A stretch of 5,016 nt of DNA from Bacillota bacterium. GTDB lineage: Bacteria > Bacillota > Clostridia > Acetivibrionales > DTU013. The notes beneath the pieces are model-generated. The model was not told the origin of the DNA. It did not search any database and saw nothing but the letters and a program-made list of their open reading frames with translations. The position numbers and the translations under genes are program-made. The stretch is from the NCBI GenBank assembly GCA_023411575.1, contig JAEYOP010000055.1, positions 1-5,016 on the forward strand. The letters are read 5' to 3'. Shown here in pieces: positions 1-5,016 of the stretch; within the stretch, counting starts at the first letter, position 1; each line of letters opens with the position of its first letter.

Positions 1-565
1 ATGGTATCCAGGGGCTAGAGGTGGACAGGTGATTGCAAAGGCACTTCTAGGAGAAATCGTACCTTCTGGTAAACTACCTGTTACATTTTATAGAGATTTA
101 TCTGGGCTGCCTGCTTTTGAAGACTATAGTATGCAAGGAAGAACCTATCGTTATATGCAAGAAGAAGCACTTTACCCATTTGGATATGGATTAACTTATG
201 GTAAATGTAGGATAGAAGAAGCAAGCTATGATCAAGGAAGCTTAAGGGTGCTTGTTCATAATGAAGTAGACTTTAAGCTAGAGGAGGTTGTACAACTCTA
301 TATCAAGAATTTAGACTCTGAGTTTGCGGTACCTAATCATAGTTTATGCGGCTTCAAACGGGTTTCACTAGAAGCCGGAGAAACCAAAGAAATACAGATT
401 AATGTTTCCCCTAATGCTTTTAAAGTGGTGAATGAACAAGGTGAATGGATACAAGGTGGTAAAGTCTTTGAGCTTTATGTAGGTTTTGGTCAACCTGATG
501 AACGTACTTATGCACTTACAGGAATGAGGCCAACTAAAATAATGGTTGAATTTTTAGGTGAGTAA
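1..565 (+). CDS. GH3 beta-glycosidase (beta-glucosidase/beta-xylosidase type), C-terminal part only
   Basis: The reading frame is open from the window edge (first full codon at 2) to TAA at 563-565, giving the last 187 residues of a longer protein. An apparent ATG/GTG start near 29 is an internal valine codon, because the family pattern WYPG-GGQ lies upstream of it. The fragment begins in the second (alpha/beta sandwich) domain of glycoside hydrolase family 3, with PSGKLPVTF at about residues 21-29. GRTYRY (46-51) and YPFGYGLTY (58-66) follow, a signature typical of GH3 enzymes. Residues about 70-170 match the fibronectin type III-like C-terminal domain (EVVQLYI, then a GFKRVSLEAGETK stretch). 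GH3 enzymes release terminal beta-linked sugars from oligosaccharides. The catalytic aspartate and the acid/base residue lie outside the window, so glucosidase versus xylosidase cannot be decided. The esterase gene follows after 49 bases, consistent with one operon. Confidence 0.93.
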   Translation, partial: WYPGARGGQVIAKALLGEIVPSGKLPVTFYRDLSGLPAFEDYSMQGRTYRYMQEEALYPFGYGLTYGKCRIEEASYDQGSLRVLVHNEVDFKLEEVVQLYIKNLDSEFAVPNHSLCGFKRVSLEAGETKEIQINVSPNAFKVVNEQGEWIQGGKVFELYVGFGQPDERTYALTGMRPTKIMVEFLGE

Positions 566-614
566 GAAAGGTTTTAACGTTTATTAATAAGTTGCAAATC
601 AAAGGAGAAAGTTC

Positions 615-2123
615 ATGAAGATAGCAGAGATTTTTGGAGATTACATGGTGATTCAAAGAGAAAAACCCTTTGTGATTTGGGGGAAAGGAGAAGAAGGAGC
701 CACTATTACTGCTGTGATTGGAGAATATAGAGGTGTAGGTAGTGTTAAAGAGGGAAAATGGCAAGTAACCATACCCCCTATGCAAGCTACCTTTGAAACT
801 GAGATAGAGATTACTTCTGCGGGAAGTCAAGAAGAAGTTTATAAGATTAAACATGTGGCCATAGGAGAAGTTTGGCTTGCAGGAGGACAGTCTAATATGG
901 AGTATTTTTTACGCTATGATCATGAGTGGGAAAATACAAAGAAAAGGTCCTTTAATCCAACTATTCGTATGTACAATTGCAAACGTCTAGCGTATGAGAA
1001 GCAAGAAAAAGATGTCTTAGACAGTGGGTATTGGTTTGATGAAAGAAGCACAGCGTGGGAAACCTTTTCTGCTCCAGGATATCATTTTGCTAGTGTATTA
1101 CAAGAAAACTTACAAGTACCTATTGGGATTATTGGATGCAACTGGGGTGGCTCGACAGCAGCCACATGGTTAGATACGGACTATTTAAAAGTACCTGAGT
1201 TAAAGGTGTATTTAGAAGAGTACCAAGAGGCTTATGGGCTTTATAGTAAAGAAGAATATCAAGAAGCAGTAAAAAGAGCAGAGGCGGTACATCTTTCACC
1301 AGAAAGAGAAATAGAATGGCGTCAAATGATGTATGGACTTACTTGGCAACAACAACAAGTTTGGATGGAAGAACACAAAGATGAACCAGTTGAACCTATA
1401 GGACCTTTATACTTTAATCGACCTGGTGGACTTTATGAAATGATGCTACAAAAAATAATACCTTATGGCATTAAGGGGGTTATTTGGTATCAAGGTGAAA
1501 CAGACACAGGACATCCACTGGTATATGATAAATTATTTAGTAGCATGATAACATGCTGGCGAAGAGATTGGCAGGAGGAATTACCATTCTTATTTGTACA
1601 ACTTGCACCATTTAAAAGATGGTTACAGTGTACGGGTGAGGGGTATGCAGAACTAAGGGAGAGTCAGCAACGCGTAGCAGATACAGTACCACAGGTATAT
1701 ATGAGTTCTATTATGGATTTAGGAATGGCAGATGATATACATCCGAAAAAGAAAAAAGAAGTAGGGGAAAGATTAGCCTTACTTGCTAGAGGAAAAGTAT
1801 ATGGGCAGGAAATACTTTGTGAATCACCAAGGATTAGCAAGATTAAAAGAGAGAAAAATAAACTTGTTTTAGAATGCTTAAACTGTGGCGAGGGATTAAA
1901 AAAGGAAAGTGAAGATTTTTCAGCTTTACAAGTATATGCAAAAGGAAAGGTCGTTCACTTAATAAATATAGACATCCAAAAGGAGTGGATTAACATTCAG
2001 TTGCCGGAGGATGTAGAAACCCCCATAGAAGTAAGATATGCTTTTGGTGACTTTGTAGAAGCAGATATTTATAATAGTGCCCAACTCCCTTTATGTCCTT
2101 TCCGTGGAGTATTAACTGAATAA
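615..2123 (+). CDS. SGNH-family carbohydrate acetylesterase ('sialate O-acetylesterase' family), cytoplasmic
   Basis: This is a complete 502-residue protein. ATG at 615 is preceded by AAAGGAGAA (601-609) at good spacing. An N-terminal beta domain (residues about 1-80, with FGDYMVIQREKP and VIWGKGEEG) leads into the SGNH hydrolase core. GQSNM carries the expected nucleophile Ser93, GCNWGGS (174-180) the oxyanion glycine/asparagine region, WYQGE (291-295) the conserved block III, and DDIHP (373-377) the catalytic Asp/His pair with His376. The C-terminus (about 400-502) is a beta-rich accessory domain ending in a family-typical PLCPFRG. Family members remove O-acetyl groups from sugars. Many bacterial ones sit in xylan or hemicellulose loci rather than sialic acid loci, and no sialic acid gene is seen here. 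There is no signal peptide or membrane segment, so it probably acts inside the cell on imported acetylated oligosaccharides. It lies between GH3 and DUF3237 in one operon. The fold and chemistry are secure; the substrate is inferred. Confidence 0.92.
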   Translation: MKIAEIFGDYMVIQREKPFVIWGKGEEGATITAVIGEYRGVGSVKEGKWQVTIPPMQATFETEIEITSAGSQEEVYKIKHVAIGEVWLAGGQSNMEYFLRYDHEWENTKKRSFNPTIRMYNCKRLAYEKQEKDVLDSGYWFDERSTAWETFSAPGYHFASVLQENLQVPIGIIGCNWGGSTAATWLDTDYLKVPELKVYLEEYQEAYGLYSKEEYQEAVKRAEAVHLSPEREIEWRQMMYGLTWQQQQVWMEEHKDEPVEPIGPLYFNRPGGLYEMMLQKIIPYGIKGVIWYQGETDTGHPLVYDKLFSSMITCWRRDWQEELPFLFVQLAPFKRWLQCTGEGYAELRESQQRVADTVPQVYMSSIMDLGMADDIHPKKKKEVGERLALLARGKVYGQEILCESPRISKIKREKNKLVLECLNCGEGLKKESEDFSALQVYAKGKVVHLINIDIQKEWINIQLPEDVETPIEVRYAFGDFVEADIYNSAQLPLCPFRGVLTE

Positions 2124-2146
2124 ATAAGAACTAAAAGAGGTGTAAT

Positions 2147-2557
2147 ATGTGGTTAGAAGCAGAAGAAATAATGCAGATTAAGGTGAAGTGTAGTGAGACC
2201 TTAGCCGTAGGAGATGGAGGCTCTGGGCATTTAAATGTAATTCCTATTATAGGTGGTGTTGTAACGGGAAAGTATCAGGGGATAGTTATTCCTGGTGGTG
2301 CAGATTGGAGTATGATAAAAAGTAATGGGGCACATGCTTTTGCTAAGTACTTACTTCAGATGGAAAATGGAGAGTATATAGCCATTGAAAATGCAGGGGT
2401 TTTAAATAGAGATACAGCGCTTATACGTACAACTCCAAAGTTTTATGCGGATGAAGAAGGAAGCTATAGCGAGTTAAATAAAGGTGTTTATGTGGCAAGC
2501 TTAGAAACTGAGGTAGAAGGATATAACGTGATGATTCGTATTTATAAAATGAGGTAG
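2147..2557 (+). CDS. DUF3237 / UPF0311 family protein of unknown function
   Basis: A 136-residue complete protein starting at ATG 2147, with AAAAGAGG (2133-2140) six bases upstream and only 23 bases after the esterase stop. A later ATG at 2171 has no comparable ribosome binding site, and the LEAEEIMQIKVK start fits the usual family beginning, so 2147 is preferred. Family-like features are a glycine-rich turn and GHLNVIPIIGG (residues 27-37), then the highly characteristic IVIPGGADWSMI (46-57). Next come an NGEYIAIENAG strand (74-84) and a VRT-like IRTTPKFYA (93-101). The family is thought to form a small beta-barrel. No signal peptide or membrane segment is visible, so it is probably cytoplasmic. 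Its biochemical role is not established. Tight coupling to an acetylesterase and a GH3 enzyme suggests a part in handling sugars or sugar esters, but this is guilt by association only. Confidence 0.85.
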   Translation: MWLEAEEIMQIKVKCSETLAVGDGGSGHLNVIPIIGGVVTGKYQGIVIPGGADWSMIKSNGAHAFAKYLLQMENGEYIAIENAGVLNRDTALIRTTPKFYADEEGSYSELNKGVYVASLETEVEGYNVMIRIYKMR

Positions 2558-2561
2558 TTGT

Positions 2562-2672
2562 GTGGAAAAAGAAAAGCAGATCATCAGATTAAAGCATAGT
2601 GACAAGAAAATAAAAAGTAAGAATGGTTTATGCACTTCTTTGGTTGAAATTGATGGGAGATTAAATACATAA
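2562..2672 (+). CDS. Possible small ORF (36 aa), hypothetical or remnant of a truncated gene
   Basis: A GTG at 2562 opens a 36-codon frame ending with TAA at 2670-2672. The start is 4 bases after the DUF3237 stop, and GAGG at 2551-2554 lies 7 bases upstream, so it has the spacing of a translationally coupled start. The response regulator at 4659 begins in the same way, with GTG followed by GAA right after its partner's stop. The product starts VEKEKQIIRL, is very basic in the middle (several Lys around residues 11-20) and ends VEIDGRLNT. It has no membrane segment and matches no family I know. It may be a real small protein, the decayed 5' end of a lost operon gene, or chance in A-rich DNA. 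The start signal is the only positive evidence. Confidence 0.3.
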   Translation: MEKEKQIIRLKHSDKKIKSKNGLCTSLVEIDGRLNT

Positions 2673-2673
2673 T
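2644..2673 (+). promoter_or_regulatory. Candidate sigma-A promoter upstream of the structured leader
   Basis: TTGAAA (2644-2649) matches the -35 consensus at 5 of 6 positions, and CATAAT (2668-2673) matches the -10 consensus at 5 of 6, with an 18-bp spacer. It would start transcription near 2680, giving a leader of about 230 bases before the kinase gene that contains the hairpins described below. It overlaps the end of the possible small ORF, and AT-rich DNA gives such matches by chance. A weaker alternative, TTGAAT (2825-2830) with TATTAG (2849-2854), would start transcription after the large hairpin. Confidence 0.3.
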
Positions 2674-2699
2674 AATAAAATTATTGGAAATTTTATTAT
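2672..2699. repeat. Perfect 11-bp all-A/T inverted repeat
   Basis: ATAATAAAATT (2672-2682) and AATTTTATTAT (2689-2699) are exact reverse complements around the 6-base centre ATTGGA. It touches the -10 box of the candidate promoter. It is not followed by a T-run, and a stem of only A-T pairs would be weak in RNA, so an operator-like DNA site or chance is more likely than a terminator. Confidence 0.55.
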
Positions 2700-2706
2700 A
2701 AGAATA

Positions 2707-2724
2707 TACACAAAATACACAAAA
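2707..2724. repeat. Tandem 9-mer TACACAAAA, two copies
   Basis: TACACAAAA occurs at 2707-2715 and again, perfectly and without gap, at 2716-2724, inside an A-rich stretch running to about 2739. Two copies of a low-complexity 9-mer may be slippage or a binding site; no function can be assigned. Confidence 0.5.
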
Positions 2725-2755
2725 AAACAAAGAAATATACCATGTTGCTATTCAA

Positions 2756-2778
2756 AATGCTATTTTAGAGATAGTATT
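2756..2778 (+). other. Small hairpin, 8-bp stem with 7-base loop
   Basis: AATGCTAT (2756-2763) pairs with ATAGTATT (2771-2778), with one G-U wobble and the loop TTTAGAG. The left arm contains the second of two TGCTATT direct repeats. It sits 6 bases before the large hairpin, so the two could form a folded leader, but the stem is AT-rich and weak. Confidence 0.35.
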
Positions 2779-2784
2779 AATAGG

Positions 2785-2849
2785 AAGCACTTTGTGCAAG
2801 TGAGAATGTTTTTAAGAAATAACATTGAATCTGCATAAGGTGCTTTTTT
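2785..2849 (+). terminator. Two-tier stem-loop with T-run: intrinsic terminator or attenuator
   Basis: AAGCACTTTGTGCA (2785-2798) pairs along its full 14 bases with TGCATAAGGTGCTT (2832-2845), using two G-U wobbles and no mismatch. Inside the 33-base loop, AATGTT (2805-2810) pairs with AACATT (2821-2826). The 3' arm runs directly into TTTTTT (2844-2849), the layout of a Rho-independent terminator reading in the + direction. There is no matching A-run at the left side, so it is not an obvious two-way terminator. It lies 227 bases after the DUF3237 stop and 58 bases before the kinase start. It may therefore end the glycosidase transcript, or act as a control point on transcription into the kinase operon. 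The lower 6 bp plus T-run alone would be a modest terminator; the full stem makes it stronger. Confidence 0.65.
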
Positions 2850-2892
2850 ATTAGATTAAGACTATCAAAAGAGAAGACAAGGAGAAAAGGCA

Positions 2893-2898
2893 GGGAGG
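2893..2898 (+). promoter_or_regulatory. Ribosome binding site deciding the kinase start
   Basis: GGGAGG ends immediately before the ATG at 2899, leaving no spacer, but lies 9 bases before the in-frame ATG at 2908. That favours 2908 as the true start. A weaker AAAGG (2886-2890) would fit the ATG at 2899 at 8 bases. Confidence 0.65.
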
Positions 2899-2907
2899 AT
2901 GACGCAC

Positions 2908-4656
2908 ATGAAGCAAAAGTTCAGAATTAAAATTGCCATCATTTACTTTGTCATTGTAGGTGTCATTATAGGAAGTTACTTTATTGCATTTAAGGCAATT
3001 TATATGAGCCATGAACTAAAGGTAATGGGAGAAGAAAGTGTTAATACACTACAAACTATGAAGACAGTTACACTGGCTATTATTGAAACAGCTAATAATT
3101 ATTCAAAGATATTATTAGCAGATGAGGATATTCAGGAAGTTCTTAAGTCAGGTGATATCTATAGCAATGTACCAGGCCAATTTAAGGTGGCTAAAAAAAT
3201 CTATGGCATTTTACAATTTGCGAATGAAATAAATGGGGTATACTTAATTGATCAAAAAGACCAAATTTATTCCGTAGGTGCAAGAGAAGACTTGGTTGGA
3301 AAATTAACGAACAAAGAGCAAATGGGATGGTATCAATCCGTTATTGAGAAGAATGGAAATTATATTTTATCGTTAGATAGCCCAGATATTGTGCGAAAAC
3401 CCTTAAGTAATCAAGTTTCACTTATTAGAGTTTATAAAGACTTAAAAAACTTTCGAAATAGAGGCGTCTTATTTGTAAATATTAATAGAACAGCCTTTCG
3501 AAATACATATAAGGAAATATTAAAAGAAGATAGAGAACAGATTATCTTTTTAGATGAGCAAAATAGAATTATATGCCAAGATGGATTAACGATATTACAA
3601 GCTGAAGAAAGGGAGATGTTTTTAAATAAGTTAGGCAGTGCCAAAGAAGGTACATTAAAAGAGGTGTTTAAAGATGGGGATAAGAAATACTTAGTGACAG
3701 GAGTAGTAATTCCCACAGAAGGATGGAAGATTATTCGCCTGCAGCCCACAGATATGAGACAAGAAAGCTTTGAGGTATTATCAGCGAATATATTATTAAT
3801 GCTTCTAAGTGCGTTTTTTATTTTAATGGGAACTATACTGGTAGCTAATTTAATTACTGTACCTATTTCTCACTTACTTATTTCTATGAAGAGTGCAGAA
3901 CGAGGAGAATTTACTAAAGTAAAGTATAAGCCTTTTTTTGATGAGTTTCGTTATCTTTTTGAAGGCTATAATCAACTGCTTGATAAGATCAGCTTGCTAT
4001 TAGAACAGACTATTGAGAAGCAAAAGAAGATACGAAAAGTAGAACTTAATGAAATGCAAGGACTAATGAAACCTCACTTTTTATACAATACCTTAGATTC
4101 TATTCAAGCACTGGCCATGTTAGGTGAACTAGGCAAGGTGTGTGAGACAGTAGAAGCTTTAGGTGATTTTTATAGAAGAAGTGTTAGTAAGGGAAGAGAA
4201 TTGTTAAGTATAGAGGAAGAAGTGGCTATTGTAGTAGATTATATCAAGATTATGAAAGTGCGTTTTGAGAACTTATTTGAAGAAACAATTGAAGTGGAGC
4301 CTTGTTGCAAGAACTATTTAATTCCTAAACTTACTTTACAACCTTTAGTGGAAAATGCCATTCATCATGGATTAAGAGAAGGAACAGAAAAAGGAGAATT
4401 ATATATTGGGATAAGACGAGAGAAAGAATGGATTCATCTATGTATTGCAGATAATGGTTTTGGAATACCTGTAGACTTACTGAGTGAACTTAAATCAGAT
4501 CCAGGATGCTATAAAGGTAAGAGCTTTGGACTAAGAGGAACCATAGAAAGAATGAAAATTATTTATGGTGACAAGTTTAAATACGAAATAACTAGTAAAG
4601 CAAATGAATTAACAGATATTAGTTTTTATGTGCATATTGAGGCATTGGAGGGATAG
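2908..4656 (+). CDS. Membrane sensor histidine kinase, LytS/YesM type (His_kinase PF06580 family)
   Basis: The protein has 582 residues from ATG 2908 (585 if ATG 2899 is used). Numbering here is from 2908. A short basic N-terminus precedes membrane segment 1 (about 7-28). An extracellular region of about 260 residues follows, probably a Cache-like sugar- or ligand-sensing domain. Membrane segment 2 is about 290-314, then a HAMP linker (about 315-365) and a helical dimerisation region with the phosphorylation motif KPHFLYNTLDS, His390 being the acceptor. The ATPase domain shows the N box LQPLVENAIHHG (Asn483), the G1 box DNGFGIP (515-521) and GLRGTIERM (541-549). This order is typical of YesM-type kinases. 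The usual NPHFLYN has Lys in place of Asn just before the Pro. The response regulator begins 2 bases after the stop. Such pairs commonly control nearby carbohydrate transporter and glycosidase genes. The family is certain; the ligand is unknown. Confidence 0.93.
   Translation: MKQKFRIKIAIIYFVIVGVIIGSYFIAFKAIYMSHELKVMGEESVNTLQTMKTVTLAIIETANNYSKILLADEDIQEVLKSGDIYSNVPGQFKVAKKIYGILQFANEINGVYLIDQKDQIYSVGAREDLVGKLTNKEQMGWYQSVIEKNGNYILSLDSPDIVRKPLSNQVSLIRVYKDLKNFRNRGVLFVNINRTAFRNTYKEILKEDREQIIFLDEQNRIICQDGLTILQAEEREMFLNKLGSAKEGTLKEVFKDGDKKYLVTGVVIPTEGWKIIRLQPTDMRQESFEVLSANILLMLLSAFFILMGTILVANLITVPISHLLISMKSAERGEFTKVKYKPFFDEFRYLFEGYNQLLDKISLLLEQTIEKQKKIRKVELNEMQGLMKPHFLYNTLDSIQALAMLGELGKVCETVEALGDFYRRSVSKGRELLSIEEEVAIVVDYIKIMKVRFENLFEETIEVEPCCKNYLIPKLTLQPLVENAIHHGLREGTEKGELYIGIRREKEWIHLCIADNGFGIPVDLLSELKSDPGCYKGKSFGLRGTIERMKIIYGDKFKYEITSKANELTDISFYVHIEALEG
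4647..4653 (+). promoter_or_regulatory. Ribosome binding site for the GTG start of the response regulator
   Basis: GGAGGGA lies inside the last codons of the kinase gene, 5 bases before GTG 4659. It supports GTG as the start, since no ATG occurs in this frame until the codon for residue 21, which lies inside the receiver domain. The arrangement indicates translational coupling of kinase and regulator. Confidence 0.75.
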
Positions 4657-4658
4657 GT

Positions 4659-5016
4659 GTGGAAAGGTTAAAGGTAATTTTAATAGATGATGAGACCTTG
4701 ATTCGAAAATTACTTCGTATGAAGATTGATTGGGAAGCATTGGGGATGGAGGTAGTAACTGAATTCTCAAGTTCGAAGAAGGCCTTAGAGGAAGTACAGG
4801 AATGGAACCCAGATATTATTATTACAGATATTTGCATGCCGGGAATAGATGGTATTGAGTTTAGTGAAACATGTATTAATCTAATGCCTAAAGTAAAAAT
4901 TATTATATTAACTGGTCATGATGAATTTAATTATGCTATGAGAAGTATCAAAATTGGGGTGTCAGATTATATTTTAAAGCCCATTAAAGCAGAAGTTATT
5001 ACACAGACTTTATGGA
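4659..5016 (+). CDS. Response regulator, probable YesN/AraC type, N-terminal receiver domain (3' end outside window)
   Basis: A frame from GTG 4659 stays open to the window end, giving 119 residues with no stop. They form an almost complete CheY-like receiver domain. The acidic pair is Asp10-Asp11 in ILIDDE, and the phosphoacceptor is Asp57 in IIITDICMPGIDG. The switch residue is Thr85 in ILTGHDEF, and the conserved lysine is Lys107 in DYILKPI. The IDWEALGMEVV stretch after the first helix (23-33) and GHDEFNYAMRSIKIGVSDYILKPI (86-109) are typical of YesN-like regulators, which carry an AraC-type DNA-binding domain at the C-terminus. That domain is beyond the window, so the AraC output is inferred. 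It is presumably phosphorylated by the adjacent kinase (stop 2 bases upstream) and controls sugar-use genes. The start would be missed by a search for ATG-started complete ORFs. Confidence 0.92.
   Translation, partial: MERLKVILIDDETLIRKLLRMKIDWEALGMEVVTEFSSSKKALEEVQEWNPDIIITDICMPGIDGIEFSETCINLMPKVKIIILTGHDEFNYAMRSIKIGVSDYILKPIKAEVITQTLW

Larger units (their letters stand above)
2558..2898. other. 341-bp intergenic region between the glycosidase operon and the sensor kinase
   Basis: No family-recognisable gene is present on either strand. In order it holds a possible 36-residue ORF, a candidate promoter, an all-A/T inverted repeat, an A-rich stretch with a tandem 9-mer, a pair of direct TGCTATT repeats (2746-2752, 2758-2764), a small 8-bp hairpin, and a large two-tier hairpin followed by a T-run. 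About 30 A/G-rich bases then lead to the kinase ribosome binding site. The base composition is clearly more A/T-rich than the flanking genes, as expected for regulatory DNA. I recognise no known riboswitch consensus or T-box sequence in it. Confidence 0.8.

Noticed and set aside
29..31. Start codon of the first gene at 29
   Set aside because: The GH3 pattern WYPG-GGQ is in frame upstream to the window edge, so this is an internal valine codon of a truncated gene.
534..854. 106-residue open frame on the minus strand
   Set aside because: It overlaps the clear N-terminus of the esterase and the GH3 end, has no recognisable domain, and has the hydrophobic/Ser/Phe-rich make-up expected of the antisense of an A-rich coding strand.
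2680..2895. Known riboswitch or T-box leader ahead of the kinase
   Set aside because: I looked for the T-box sequence (AGGGTGG-type) and common riboswitch cores and saw none. Only generic hairpins are visible, so no named element is claimed.
2558..2898. Insertion sequence or mobile-element remnant explaining the gap
   Set aside because: No transposase fragment, paired terminal inverted repeats or target-site duplication could be seen. The inverted repeats present are local hairpins.
3432..3749. 105-residue open frame on the minus strand
   Set aside because: It is fully inside the extracellular-domain coding part of the sensor kinase and resembles antisense translation, with no domain.
4619..4837. 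72-residue open frame on the minus strand
   Set aside because: It is antisense to the kinase end and the receiver domain, both of which are supported by conserved motifs.

Overview
The window is AT-rich and A-biased on the coding strand. It has strong purine-rich ribosome binding sites, very short gaps between genes, GTG starts and a YesM/YesN-type two-component pair. Together these point to a Gram-positive, low-GC anaerobic plant-fibre degrader of the Clostridia (Lachnospiraceae or Cellulosilyticum-like). This assignment is inferred from style and gene content, not from a marker gene.

All genes are on the + strand, in two blocks. Block 1 (1-2557, possibly to 2672) is a carbohydrate-degradation operon. 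It holds the 3' end of a glycoside hydrolase family 3 (GH3) beta-glycosidase, a complete SGNH-type carbohydrate acetylesterase annotated by family as 'sialate O-acetylesterase', and a small DUF3237/UPF0311 protein. A possible 36-residue ORF with a GTG start follows 4 bases after the DUF3237 gene. The esterase shows no export signal. The likely picture is intracellular processing of imported, acetyl-decorated oligosaccharides (for example from xylan or another hemicellulose), with the esterase removing acetyl groups and the GH3 enzyme trimming terminal sugars.

Between 2558 and 2898 there is no convincing full-size gene, but the region is rich in structure: the mini-ORF, a candidate promoter, a perfect 11-bp all-A/T inverted repeat, short direct repeats, a small hairpin, and a two-tier hairpin (14-bp outer stem) ending in a T-run. 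The last is either the terminator of block 1 or an attenuator-like element ahead of block 2.

Block 2 (2908 to the window end) is a membrane sensor histidine kinase of the LytS/YesM type and, 2 bases later, a response regulator starting with GTG and cut by the window end. In Firmicutes such pairs commonly sense extracellular sugars and control neighbouring sugar-uptake and glycosidase genes, so this pair probably regulates block 1 and/or transport genes beyond the window. I see no CRISPR, tRNA, rRNA, insertion sequence or phage gene. The gene content is that of a fairly ordinary polysaccharide-utilisation locus. The least explained parts are the 2558-2898 region and the role of DUF3237.
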